Under the pieces are notes generated by a model that was given only the letters and a program-made list of their open reading frames with translations, was not told where the DNA came from and made no database searches. From positions 1-64,000 of the forward strand of contig QPMI01000161.1 of the NCBI GenBank assembly GCA_004431415.1: 64,000 nt of DNA, read 5' to 3'. The stretch comes from Cyanophora paradoxa (taxonomy: Eukaryota > Glaucocystophyceae > Cyanophorales > Cyanophoraceae). The position numbers were made by a program, and so were the translations under genes. Below are positions 1 to 11,180 of this stretch, one piece after another; within the stretch, counting starts at the first letter, position 1; the number at the start of each line of letters is the position of its first letter.

Positions 1-2884
1 GAGCGACGTCGAGGTCCTCTGCGAGGTCCGCCCCACGCCGCCGAGCCCGCCCCGCCATCCAGCCTCCACCCGCCAGCATCCGCCTCCGCCATCCAGCGCC
101 CCCTGCCCCTCACCTTCTCCCTCCCCCCGAGGGCTCCCCCTAGCATCCATGCGGGATCGCGGGGTCGCCGGCCGCCGGGGGCGGCGCTGACGCGGACCGC
201 CGCCCTCCTCGCAGGACGTGGTGGCGCTGGTGTCGGCCCGGATGGCGGCCGGGACGGAGGCGGCGTGCCTCGTCGACCCCGTCGTGCCCCGCCTCCTCGT
301 CGCCGACCCCACCCGCCTCCGCCAGTGCCTCCTCAACGTCCGCCACAGCGCGCGAGCGCGACTCGCGCCTCGCGAGGGCCCCTCCTGACGGGGCGCCGGC
401 GCAGCTCATGAGTAACGCGGCCAAGTTCACGCGGCGGGGACACGTGCTCCTCGCCTGCGAGCTGGCTGAGGCGCATGCGGGCCCCCCGGCCCCCTCCTCC
501 TCCTTCCTCGTCAAGTTCTCCGTCCAGGGCCCGCTCCCTCGCCCCCCTCCCTCCCTCCCCTCCTCCCCTCCTGCCCTCTCTGAGGCGGGGCGCAGACACG
601 GGGCAGGGGATCGCCCCCGAGGTCCTCCCGACCCTCTTCCAGCCCTACGTCCAGGTCCCTCCTCCCTCCCGCCCCGCCCCGCCCGGCGCGGGGCCTCGCT
701 CGCCCTGAGAGCCTCGCGCTCGCTCGCAGGCCTCCTCGTCGACGACGCGCACGCACGGCGGCACCGGCGCGCCCCTCCCCTCCCCTCCCCGAGGCCCCCG
801 CCCCCCCCTCACCCCCGCCCTCCCGCCAGGCCTCGGGCTGGCGATCGTGAAGCGGCTGGCGGGGAGCATGGGGGGCACCTGCGGGGTGGAGTCCGAGCTC
901 GGCGTCGGCTCCACCTTCTGGTTCACCGTCCGCGCCGAGGCCGCGCCCGAGGAGGCGCAGCCCGTGCCGCTGGCGCTGCAGCTGCAGGCCGCGTGCGAGG
1001 AGAGCGGCGCCCGCCCCCGCTTCCTCCTCGTCGGCCTCAGCGACCTCGCCGAGCGCCGCCTGCGGCAGATCGCCGCCGGCGTCGAGATGCGCGCGTGGGG
1101 CTCCTGCGCCGCCGCCGCCGCCGCCCTCGGGGAGCTCGCTGGGCTGGAGGGCGGGGAGGGGGCGGTGCTCTTCGTGGGGGCGGGGGCGGCGGGGGAGGCG
1201 GAGGGGGAGCCCCTCGAGGCCCTCCTCGACGCCCTCCACGCCGCCGGCGCCGCCCCGCGCGCGGCCCTCGTCACCGAGGCCGCCGCCCCGCGGGGCCCCC
1301 CCGCCCGCCCCCTCTTCGACTTCGCCGCCCGCCTCCGCAAGCCCCTCCGCCGCGCCCAGGTGCCCCGCCCCTCCACCCCGCCTCCCCCGTCTCCCCCCCG
1401 CCCGCCTCTAGAGCCTGGCTGCCTGACGTGCCCCCGGGGCGGCCCGCTGCGCCCCTCATCGTGCCCGCCAGGTGGTCGACTGCGTCCTCTACCTCGTCGC
1501 CGACCGCGGGCCCCCGCCGGCGCCCCCTCCCGCCCCCTCCCCGGCCCCGACCCCCGCGCCCTCTCCCGCCGGCCCTCCCTGCACGCCGCCGGCCCGCCGC
1601 CCTGCGCCCTCGAGCGCCGCGGCTCGCGCTCGCTGCGCCGCCCCTCCCTCGCCTCGGGCGCCTCGGCGGAGGGCGGCGGGAGCAGCAGCAGCCGCCGCAG
1701 TATGCGGCGCCCTGGCTCGAGCGGCGCGGCTCGGCGGCGAGCTCCGCCTCGGGGGACACGGGAGCCCGCGGGCGCGGCGCCCCTCCTCCCCTTCCTCACC
1801 TTCACCGCCGCCCCGGCCCCGCCTCCGCGGCCGCCGGCGAGGCCCGCTCCGCGTCGCCCCTCGCCCTCGCCGCCGCCCGGGGGCCGGCGGGCGAGCCCCG
1901 GGAAGGAGGCGGCGGGGGCGGCGGGGGCGGGCGGGAGGCCCGAGGGCGCCGCCGCCTCAGCCTCGCGCCCCCTCGTGCTCCTCTGCGAGGACCAGGTGCG
2001 CCCTCGAGGCTGCTCAGGGGGGCCCCGGGGAGGCGGGCCCTAGAAGAATTCTCGGGCGAGAGTTGGCCGGCTGGAGCTAGCTCGCTCGCTAACGAGGGGC
2101 GGGGAGGCAAACCGCTGCGCGTGCTCTCTGCCGGCGCGTCCCGCGCCGAGGGCCGGGGCGCGCAGGCGACGAACGCGCTGGTGGCGACGCGCTTCCTCTC
2201 GAAGCTCGGCTTCGCGGTGCTGCACGCCGCCAACGGGCGCGACGGCCTCGCCCTCTGGCGCCAGCGCCGCGCCGAGCTCGCCTGCGTCCTCATGGCCCGC
2301 CCTGCCCCGCCCCGCCCCTTCCCCCGCCTCCTCCACCTCTGCTGACCGCCCTCGCCCCGCCGCCCTTCGCCCGAGCAGGACTGCCAGATGCCGGTGATGG
2401 ACGGCGCGCCCCCTCCCCCCTCCCCCCCCCCCCCCTCCCCCCAACATCTGAGGCGGGCGGGCTCTGCGCCGCAGGCTGGGAGGCGACGGGGGCGATGCGG
2501 GAGGAGGCGGGGGAGGGGGGGCCCCCCGTCATCGCCCTCACCGCCGGCGTCACCGCCCACGAGGTCCCCGCCCCGCTCCCCCCAGAGTCTTCACTTGATT
2601 AGTCTTCGCCGAGGCCCTTCCATAAGAGGGCCCCATGGTAGGAAAGGGACGTCGGGGCGGGGCGCTGACGGGGGGGCGGCAGGTGGAGCGCTGCCTCCAG
2701 GCCGGCATGGTCGACGTCCTCTCCAAGGCGCCCGCACCCCCGCCCCGCCCCGCCCCTCTCCAGCTCGAGGCTCACCGGCCCTCGCCGGCGCGCGCAGCCC
2801 CTCGTGCTCGCCGAGCTCAAGGCCAAGCTCGCCGCCCACTGCCCCCGCACCCCCGGCCCCGGCCCCGGCCCCGGCGCTGCCTGA
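1..2884 (+). CDS. Hybrid histidine kinase with receiver domains (5' truncated by window)
   Basis: Spliced sensor kinase; its sensor and dimerisation parts lie before the window. Visible exons give the HATPase N box (QCLLN joined to LMSNAAKFT, near 320-440), the G1 box [15 protein letters not shown] (593-640), then a [14 protein letters not shown]2 region (750-860) ending in GSTFWFTV. A degenerate receiver-like region follows (about 1,010-1,370), then a second receiver with an acidic start (LLCEDQ, 1,975-1,995), the phospho-acceptor context DCQMPVMDG (about 2,381-2,407), an IALTAG segment and the switch lysine in DVLSKPL across an intron. The stop is TGA at 2,882-2,884. The long uninterrupted frames here are GC-driven read-through of introns. 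The intron between GGTG and LGLAIV appears to start GC rather than GT. The family passes phosphate from His to Asp; the signal cannot be inferred. Confidence 0.85.
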
Positions 2885-3714
2885 TCGCCATCGTGCCGCA
2901 CCGCTCCGGCCCCGGCCCAGCCCCTCGCCCCCTCCCCTAGGCCCCCCCTCGTTATTCGCGTACACTTAAGGCTAACTTACTGCAAGGTCAACGTCAACTA
3001 ACTTCAGTTTGCTACCCCGGCCCCTTGCGGTCTCTCCTGATCTCGTATCCACAAACTTGCTTAGCTACGCCCTTACTTTACTTTACTTAGCAGTGGAGTA
3101 ATCTGCTTAAATTCAATGATTAGCGGTGGAGAGATCATGATTTGCTTGCGTTGGCAGTGGATTACTTGGACGAAAAAAAAAACGCGTGGACCGTCGGGCA
3201 AGATTTCTTTAGCGTGGCGTGAATTGATTTTAAGCTAAGCCTGCAGGCTCACATGCCAACACTCATGCTCAATATTGAAATGAAAAACGTTCAAAATGCT
3301 GCTAATTATAAATTATAAATGTTGACCGGACCGTCGGACAGCTACCGTAGTACCAGGCTGAAGTGCCACCGTGGCACGCCGTGACGGTGACGACATGCGC
3401 AGCCTATAGCTAGCCTAGTAGGCCTGCGCAATCTGTGAGGCTGTGCCACGGTGCTGCCAGGCTGCAGCTCAGCGGCTCGGCTGGCAGCTGGCAGGCACCG
3501 AGGACCGGGGCGGCTCGAAACTTGAAACGTCCCCTTCGGACTCGTCCGGGACGCCGTGAGGGCACCCGGGACCCGCAAACTCGGACATCTTACGTTAAAG
3601 TTACGTATACTGTCTTGCCAAGTTGATCTTGATGAACTCGGAACCGCTGAACGGAACCGCTAACGTTGAACCGTTGAACCTTCAGCGCTTGAGAGGCTTG
3701 AGAAGCTTCACTGT
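2885..3714. other. Intergenic, no gene seen
   Basis: About 830 bp between the kinase stop and the start of the 9-kb tandem repeat. It is less GC-rich than its surroundings, has short A/T tracts and no open frame that looks like protein. I see no RNA gene in it. Confidence 0.5.
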
Positions 3715-3801
3715 ACATGTTCAAGGATTTAGACTCTGGATCTCAATCGTTGAGATCTAGATCTAGACATTTACCCTCATTAAATTCCGAATTACCTACA
3801 A

Positions 3802-3826
3802 TAACAACAACAACAACAACAACAAC
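3802..3826. repeat. (AAC)n microsatellite, copy 1
   Basis: About eight AAC/ACA trinucleotide units in the intergenic start of the 9-kb repeat. The same array is at 12,859-12,883 in copy 2. Confidence 0.9.
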
Positions 3827-4257
3827 CGTTGAACCTCGCGAGCCTCGGAGCCGACACCCGCGGGCCCGGGGCGGCGGCGGGGTATAAACGTGTGCGTAGC
3901 AACCGGCTGGCCATGGCCATGGGCGGGCAGCTTGCAAGCATGGGCAGCCGCTGAGCCTGACAGTCGAAAGTTGCGATTGGGTGCCGGTGCCTCGGCGGCC
4001 ACGTCAACCGCGTCGACCAGCTGCAGGCAGCGACCGGTACCCGGCGTGACCGTCACCGGCCGCGGCCGCAGCCGAGGGGCGGCGGCTGAACCTCGGAGAA
4101 TTCCGAGGAAATCGGGCTCGGGGGGCCCAAAGGAGGCGCGAGTGGACCCCGCTGCTTTCGCGCGGATCCGGTGCCACGATGCTGCCGCTGCTGCCGCCAT
4201 TTGCAAGGGGAGGGCGCCGGACGCTGCCGCCGCCCGCCGGTCGAGATCGGGGCGGCG

Positions 4258-5993
4258 CTAGAGGCGGGCGCGGGAGCGGTGGGCGGGGTCGCGGGGGCGT
4301 GGGCGAGGAAGGCGGCGAGGACGGCGAGGCCGCGCCAGGCCTCCGGGAGGAACGGCACCAGCACGGGGAAGACGTGGAACATCCCCGCCACACCTGCCGC
4401 CCCGCGCCCCGCCCGCGCCCCCGTCAGCCAGGCCTCGCGAGCCGGCGAGCTCACGCCTCGGCTTAGGCCTTGGGGGCCGGCGCGCCTGCAGCTCGACCTG
4501 GACGCCTGCGTGCCGGGCGCGGGCCGTGAACGAGTCGGAGTCCCGAGCAGGCACTGCGCATCAGCATTCCCGAATCAGTGAGAGAGAGGCCGCTAGCGCC
4601 GCGAGGGGACAGCGGCGCCGGCACCTCCTCGGACCCACCATGACTAGGCAGGGGGTAGGCCGTGCAGGGCCGCGAGACGGCCGGCATGTCTTCGGGCGTG
4701 AAGGGACGCCCAGGATCACGGGGCGAGGTGCTTGGACATGACTGCGCGCGGGGGCGGGTTCAAAATTAAATCAGTGACTCAGTGATCATGAGGCCTTCGG
4801 AAGGGACGAGGCTAGGCGGGCGGGCGGGGGAGGGGGGGGGGGGGGGGGGGGGCCGGGCGGGCACCGGCGTCGATCATGGGGTCGCGGCGGTTCATCTCGG
4901 CGCTCCACGTGTCCCCTCGCACCGGAAGTCGATCCACGGCGACAGCAGCGCCGCCCCTGCCCCGCCCCGCGCCCGCGTCGGAGGGAGGAAGGCGCGGAGC
5001 TCGGGCGCGGGCGGACCGGCGGGAGGGTACGCCTTGTCGCGCAAGAGGACGAGCAGGTGCGCTGCGAGGCCTGCGGGCGGTCGGAGGCGGGACGGGGGCG
5101 GGGACAGGGGCGGGGGCGGGCGGGGCGGACCGGCGCCGGCGGAGTCGCCGGCGAAGAGGATGTCGGCGGGGGCGACGGCGGCGCCGGCGGGGTCGACGAG
5201 GTGCTCGTAGGCGCGCTCCGCGTCGTCCAGCTGCGCCGGCCACCGGTGCTCCGGCGCCCACCGGTAGTCCACCGCGAACACCCGCGCCCCCGCTGCCCGC
5301 CCCGGCCTGAGCCGCGTACCCCCCCACCGGCACACAAGTCGGGCGGGGTACCCTGCTGGGCGAGGTGCGCGAGGAAGAAGGCGTAGTCCTTGGGCCGGTT
5401 GGCGATGAGGCCGCCGCCGTGGAGGAAGAAGACGACGCGGCTGCCGTGGGGCCCCTTCGGGACGACCCACGTCGCGCCCCACGTCTCACAGGAGTCCCCC
5501 GCTGCAGGATCGAACTCGTACTCCTGCGCAAGAGGCGGCGAGTGCGCGTTGGGTCAAGCCGGGGCCGGGCGCGCGCATGCACTCGCACGCACGGGATAAG
5601 GCTTGTGAACGATGAAGTCGCAGAGGGGCGGGGGCGCGGGCAGGAGCCAGCCGAGGGAGTGGAACTTGCGGCGGGCCTCGCGCCAGCTTCCCGCCGGGAT
5701 CTTCACGAGCCAGAGCTGCCGAATGAAGGCCCGCGCCTGCAGGGAGAGCTCCAGCTCAACCTCGTCGCCGTGCTGCCGCCGCCCCCGGCCCCCCCGCGCG
5801 CGGGGCCGCCTCAGCGACGTCGCACGTGCCGGCGACGAAACGAGGCTACCTTTGCTATCGTCTCGCCGCGGCCGCGCTTCGGTTCACGGCCGGGCGCCGC
5901 CGTGGCCGTCCGGCGCCGCACGAGGTCCAGCGCCGCCTCGAAGCCGGCAAAGCCGAACGTGATGAGCCGCAGCGCCACGAACAGCGCGTACAT
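4258..5993 (-). CDS. HSL-family alpha/beta hydrolase (lipase/esterase), copy 1
   Basis: Multi-exon serine hydrolase of the hormone-sensitive-lipase family. Read on the minus strand it starts at an ATG (5,991-5,993) followed by a hydrophobic N-terminus (MYALFVALRLITFGF), a likely membrane anchor or signal. Later exons give FLHGGGLIANRP (oxyanion hole), VFAVDYRWAPEHRWPAQLDDAERAY cut across two phrases of the core, ILFAGDSAGA (nucleophile serine in GDSAG), LLSPWIDF, LVMVGSEEVPA near the acid position, and MFHVFPVLVPF carrying the probable catalytic histidine. The stop is TAG at 4,258-4,260. Short introns interrupt it, one with a 21-G run (4,832-4,852). Substrate is unknown. Related copies are at 13.3-15.1 kb, 33.9-35.5 kb and 62.0-63.9 kb. 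Confidence 0.85.
4832..4852. repeat. 21-bp poly(G) run in a lipase intron
   Basis: Uninterrupted G run followed by GGCCGGGCGGG-type sequence. The second 9-kb copy has an equivalent run at 13,905-13,925. It lies in an intron on the minus strand (poly-C in the sense direction). Confidence 0.85.
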
Positions 5994-6219
5994 GTCCGCC
6001 GAGGCGCTCGTTCGAGTCCAGCGCGCCGCCGGCCGCGAGCGACCGAGCGACCGCGAGTTGATCACTGCGGGCGGTTAGCTGGGTGCTGGGCTGCAAACGG
6101 AAGAGAAGAACCGGATCGCCCAGGCGTATGCTACGCACACCGGCGCAAGCACCAAGCAACAGGTCGATGCGCGGGGGTATAGCGCGCGCCGGCGTTGGAC
6201 GGGTACATTCAGCCCAAAC

Positions 6220-7680
6220 ATGGCGACCCAGGCCCTCACCTCCCGCGAGGAGGACATCCAGAAGATGCTGGCTGCCCAGGTTCACCTGGGCACCAAGAAC
6301 CTGGACTTCCAGATGGCTCGTTACGTCTGGAAGCGTCGCTCCGACGGTGCGATCCCGACCCTCGCGCCGCTTCCTCGGGGACAGCAGCCAGCCGAATTCG
6401 CTAGGATAGTGTTTTGCTAGCTTCTGCATCACGTAGCAGCGCACCGGCCAGCCCGTGCACGCGAGAGCGGCGATCGCATAGCGTGTTCGGGCTCCCGCCA
6501 GCCGCGCCGTCGCTGCGCGGGAGCTTATGCGATGCTGTTCGAATGGTGCAGGTGTCCACATCATCAACATCGGCAAGACCTACGAGAAGCTGATGCTGGC
6601 GGCCCGCATCATCGTGGCCATCGAGAACCCGCAGGACGTCTGCGTGATCTCGGCCCGCCCCTACGGCCAGCGCGCGGTCCTCAAGTTCTCGCACTACACT
6701 GGCGCTCAGTGCATCGCCGGCCGCTACACCCCGGGCACTTTCACCAATCAGATCCAGGCCAAGTTCATGGAGCCGCGCCTCCTGATCGTGACCGACCCCC
6801 GCACCGACCTCCAGGTTTGTTTCTGTCGTCGAGCGGGCCCGCGCGGGAGGCGCAACGCCCGGGGCGCGCGGGAGATCAGCTTAAGACATGAGGATCTTCT
6901 TATCGCCCTGCTTTCTCACGGCGCTTTCTTTCGCCGCGCAGTCGATCCGCGAGTCGTCCTTCGCCAACATCCCGGTCATCGCTTTCTGCGACACTGACTC
7001 GCCCATCCGGTTTGCCCAGCAACGCCCTCGCATCTGTCGCGCGCTCATGCGCTCGCTCTAGCTGGGTCGACCTCGCCATCCCGGCGAACAACAAGGGCAA
7101 GTACGCCATCGGCCTGCTCTACCACCTCCTCGCCCGCGAGGTCCTCCGCCTCCGCGGTCCGCGCCACCGCCCTGCCGCTTTCCTTCCCCGCCGACGAGGC
7201 CCGCGCAGGCACCATCTCGCGCTCGCAGCCGTGGGACGTCATGGTCGACCTCTTCTTCTACCGCGAGCCCGAGGAGGCCGAGAAGGTCGAGGCCGAGAAG
7301 CTCGAGTTCCCCGAGGAGGGTGCGCCGCCTCCGCTCACGCTCGCGCGCTCGCCTTCCCCTTGGGACCCGCATCCCCTTTTTGCAGTGAAGCTGATGCGAA
7401 TCGCGCAGGCTACCGCGCTCCGGCTGCCACCTCCTGGGACGGCGCCGCCGTTGCCGAGCCCACCGGCGAGTGGGGCGCGGCCGCTCCCACTGGTGAGTCT
7501 CGCCCCCTCGTCTCCTCTCGAGGCCCTCGTGATCGAATCGGCGCAACAGGCGAGTGGGGCGCTGCTGCTCCCACCGGCGAGTGGGGCGCTGAGGCCGCGG
7601 CTGCCCCGGCCGCCACCTGGGACTCGGCTGCCGCCGCTCCGGGCTGGGACCAGGCTGCCGCCGTCCCCCAGTACCAGTAA
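6220..7680 (+). CDS. RPSA: 40S ribosomal protein SA (uS2), copy 1
   Basis: Small-subunit ribosomal protein uS2. Proposed exons: 6,220-6,346, 6,552-6,814, 6,942-7,009, 7,062-7,156, 7,209-7,319, 7,409-7,492 and 7,550-7,680. The joins restore family blocks: KRRSDG to [13 protein letters not shown], the [13 protein letters not shown] segment, FCDTDSPIR to [22 protein letters not shown] to [18 protein letters not shown]. All introns are GT-AG and 50-205 nt. The C-terminus has the eukaryotic Ala/Trp-rich tail with [10 protein letters not shown] repeats and ends VPQYQ. The start [12 protein letters not shown] is the first ATG with good context. This gene fixes the host as eukaryotic and calibrates its splice sites. 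Confidence 0.96.
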
Positions 7681-8439
7681 TTGCACTTCTCTGGAGTGTC
7701 CCTCGCGCAGACTGGGCGCCATCATCCATAGATGCAGATCGGTCCCCACGGACCCCTGCAGCTTCCACATCCAGTGCAGTGCCTTCAAGGGCTGTGTTCG
7801 AATCAATGGGCTGATTCTCTTCGATCCGCGTATCACTCCATCCCCGCGTCCCGGCACAGGCCCACAGCACATGCCGCAGTGCCTATCAAGATCTGTAGAT
7901 CCACTCCCTCCGATCCGCCACTCCTGCGCATGCAATCCCAGAGCTTCGAAAGGCAGACGCGTACGGGGCCCCCGCGGCCTAGCTTGAGCCTCGACTGCAC
8001 ATTCACCGGTACCAGGCCCTTCAGCTGCGGGGCAGCTTGCGGGGAGCCGGAGCCATGGGGGATGCGCCTTGATCCCTGAATTTAAATGCAACCAAGATAG
8101 AAAAGCGAGGTGCAAGGCGTGGCATCGGCGCGTCTGCACCAACAACGCAGACAATACGCCCACGAGAAAAACGCGCAAAGTTTTGAATGATACTATTTGG
8201 AAACTACTGTATAGCTACATGCCAAAAAAGAAGTGAAGATGCGGGGTAGAAAGAGCAGGGTTGTCCACGACCCGTTGCAAGCGGGTGTGTCGATGGCCGG
8301 GGTGGCCGGCGCGGAGCTGGGGGAAAGTTGGAGTTCGGCAGCTGGCGGAGTGGCGGGCAGAGGGGGCGAACGCCGACACGAAGCCGGGGGCGGGCGCAAA
8401 TGTTGCTGCCGTGGAGGCGGGGGCGCCAGAGTTGCCTTT
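7681..8439. other. Intergenic between convergent RPSA and Pro-rich gene
   Basis: About 760 bp holding the 3' flanks of two convergent genes. No conserved protein is visible in any frame. The same stretch recurs at 16,756-17,513 in the second 9-kb copy. Confidence 0.5.
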
Positions 8440-9790
8440 TCACGCCTGCTGAGACGGAGAGGCGGTGGTCTCCTGGACGGCGGGAAACGATGCAGCGGAA
8501 GTTGGCGGCGCGGGGTGCGCGGCGGCGTGCGATTCGGCGGGCTGCGCAGCGGCAGGCTGGGGCGCGACAGGCTGCGGGGAGGCCGGCTGCGGGACGGCCG
8601 GCTGGGGCGCGACAGGCTGCAGGGACGCCGGCTGCGGGTCCGGCTGGGGGTAACGGGCCGCGGGGCGGCCGGCTGGGGCGCGACAGGCTGCGGGGGGGCA
8701 GGCTGCGGCACGACAGGCTGCGGGGACGCCGGCTGCGGGACGGCCGGCTGGGAGGCAACGGGCTGCGGGGCGGCATGCTGAAGCGCGACAGGCTGCGGGG
8801 ACGCCGGCTGCGGGACGGCCAGCTGGGGGGCAACGGGCTGCGGGGCGGCCGGCTGGGGCGCGACAGGCTGCGGGGAGGCCGGCGGCGGTGCGAGGGGCCG
8901 CGGAACGGTGTGCTGTGCGGCGAAGGGATGCGCGGCGAAAGGCTGTGGGGAGAAGGGCGGAACGGCGGCTGTCTGCGGAGCGGCTGGCTGCGGGGCCGCG
9001 GGCTGCTGAAGGGCCGCAGAAAGGGGAGCGGGGTAATGGCCGGCGGGATATGTGGCAGAGGGTTGCAGGGGAGTAGGGTATAGGGAGGCAGGGTGCGTGG
9101 CGGCGGGAGGCAAAGCGGCGGGCTGCTGGACGGCGGGTTGGGCTCCAGAAAGCCGCTGGCGCTTGTACCAGCGCTGCCGCGCCTTCTCCAATACCTCCTC
9201 CTTCTTCTGGATGGCCTCCGGATCGCCCTTCGCCACCTGCAGCTCAAGGTGCTGCCGCAGTTTCCGCATCCGCGCCTTGGCCGCCGCTCGCCTGGCCTCC
9301 TGTTTCGCCGGCCGCGTGGCCTCCCGCTCAGCCGCCCGTTCTGCCGCACGCGCGGCACGGCCGCCTTCTTGTCTGAGCGCCCCTTTGCCTGCCGCGCCGC
9401 CTCGTCCGCGGTCTGAGGCATAGCCGCGGTGGTTGAGTTCCCCTCCTCGCTGCTAGTCAGTGTCGGAATACATTGCGCTGCCGCTGCTGAGCTTGATGAT
9501 GCAGAATTCACGAATTGCATCGGCCGGAACGCTTCCTTCTTTGCTTGCTCGTCCGCCCGCGCCGCGCGAGCCCTCTCACGCTTCCCGGACAGCCGCTGCC
9601 GCGCCTCCGCTCGTGCCGAACGTGCCGCAGCCTGTCGCTGCTCTTCCGTTTGCGGCTGCTGTTCCTCCGTTTGCGGCCGCTCCCACTCTGCTGTCGGTGC
9701 AATGGTCGAAGTCCCGTCCTCGGCGGCGCCGCGCGGCAGCACAGAAACGTAGATTTCCGCTGTTTTGCTTGTTGCGCCCTCGTCCGCCAT
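8440..9790 (-). CDS. Pro/Ala/Gln-repeat protein with charged coiled-coil N-terminus, copy 1
   Basis: Not recognised. Read on the minus strand from the ATG at 9,788-9,790 (MADEGATSKTAEIYVS) it has an N-terminal half rich in Ala, Arg, Glu and Lys that is probably helical or coiled-coil (for example KQEARRAAAKARMRKLRQHL). A C-terminal half of about 200 residues is built of degenerate repeats such as PQPVAPQPA and PQPASPQPV, ending SPSQQA. In this copy the frame is broken by homopolymer differences relative to copy 2, for example one G fewer near 9,360 and a base change in length near 8,650. The extended Pro-rich tail suggests a surface, wall-linked or scaffold protein, but there is no clear signal peptide. 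Confidence 0.6.
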
Positions 9791-10153
9791 CCCGCCAGCT
9801 CTGGGCGAGGCCGAAATCCTAGGGAACGGCCGCGCGGCCGGAACTTCGAGAAAGACGAGAACAAAGTCGGGGGGTAGTAAGCTCACTTCGTTCGTCGAGA
9901 CCAGTCTTTCAAATATGCGTACTTCTTACGCGCTGGCTGGCGCATCTGGATTGCGCAACCCCTGTGTCTACGAGCGCCCGGGTTCGTTCTGGCACCGCGC
10001 TGTGCCCGCGCGCCGTCCCGGCGCAAGCGCCGCATTTGTTTGTTTGCGCCGTCGGGCCGCCGATTCGAGCGCGCCGGGCCTAGCGCGGTGCTAGCGTGAT
10101 CTGCAGGACTGCATGATTGCTTCCTGGGCGGTTGCACCGCGCGCCGTGTCGCG
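9791..10153. other. Intergenic between divergent genes
   Basis: About 360 bp between the Pro-rich gene start and the next plus-strand gene. It probably holds both promoters. I see no diagnostic motif. It recurs at 18,863-19,224 in copy 2. Confidence 0.4.
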
Positions 10154-10968
10154 ATGACCACCTCCCCTCTCCCCAGCCGTGCTGCGCGGTTGCGGCCTCT
10201 GCTGGCGCTTATGCGGGGCTGCTAGGCCAACCGAGACGCGTCTTCATGTATTTCTGACGGTTCCTGCGCAGCGGCTCAATTCTTTTTCGACGCGTCCGAA
10301 ATCTGGTACAGCCACTGGTCAGCGCCAATGACGCATCACAACGCACACGGTGAGTCGTTCTGGCGCTGTCTGGCATCCATTTCCTAATCCAGCGGGGCTG
10401 CGTCCGGGCCAGAGCCCGACACTCCGCCGGCATCCGGCCCCGTCTCGGCGGACAGGCCCCAGGCGCCGCTGGACCGCGACGCTCTCCTTGCAGAAATCCT
10501 CTCGTGCGCAAGTTTGACGTATTCCTCTTCTCCCAGTTGGTCTCCGCTCATTCGCTCCATGCATGTGGTCGGGCCTCAGGTTGCCCCGCTGGAAGAAAAA
10601 TCGTGCGCGCCCGCTATTTCCACCAAAACCCCTTCTGAAGCAGTCGCTAACCTTCTTTCGACGAGCAGGGACGTACTACATGAAGGTGACAGCGCACCGT
10701 CGCCCGCGCTGCTCGGCGACGCGAACGCTCGCTCACATAACCGCGCGATCAAATCTTCCGCAGAAGTATAACCTCACGCAGGTGAGCGCCTTAGCGCGGG
10801 CTCCTCTCGCTCGCGCCTCTCCGACTCACGTCGCGGCAGCTGGAGAGTTTGAGTGACGACCAGCTGCGGGACCTGGCCAAGCGCCTGTCTCTCGTCGAGA
10901 TCCCCATCGTCGGTGGCGAGAGCGGTGCTTATCTGCGCCGTGCCCGTTTCGCTACCGCTGCGCTGTAG
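10154..10968 (+). CDS. Unrecognised multi-exon gene, copy 1
   Basis: Not recognised. The last exons are the best supported: a short exon YYMK, then KYNLTQ ending at a GTGAGC donor, then after CGGCAG an exon LESLSDDQLRDLAKRL followed by SLVEIPIVGGESGAYLRRAR and a TAG at 10,966-10,968. Upstream exons, including one with the FFFDASEIWYSHW frame near 10,280, are tentative, as is the start at MTTSPLPSR. The end resembles a small helical module but I assign no family. A near-identical copy is in the second 9-kb unit. Confidence 0.4.
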
Positions 10969-11180
10969 CCGCTGACTGCGCGCAGAGGAGGTGATGAGCG
11001 ACAGGACGAACGCCACGCGGCGGCGCGGGTCTGAGGACCTGGCGATGTGGGCCGGCACCGGGACGACCCCAAGCACGCGCACGCGCCACGCCTCTGGCCG
11101 GCCCTCCGAGACCACCGCGAAGAGTGCGCCCGGATCCCGCACACTTCCTTCCTCTTCCCTCCGCCCGCTCAGCTCCCCGC

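Noticed and set aside
408-2345. A 645-codon open frame on the plus strand and equally long frames on the minus strand
   Set aside because: Low stop frequency in very GC-rich DNA. The kinase motifs fall in several different frames separated by intron-like gaps.
5365-6078. Plus-strand ORFs opposite the lipase
   Set aside because: They are complements of lipase exons carrying HGGG and the hydrophobic N-terminus; no independent motif.
8440-9790. Collagen-like or antifreeze-like protein
   Set aside because: Repeats are Pro-Gln/Pro-Ala based without the Gly-x-y pattern or a Thr ladder, so no such function is supported.
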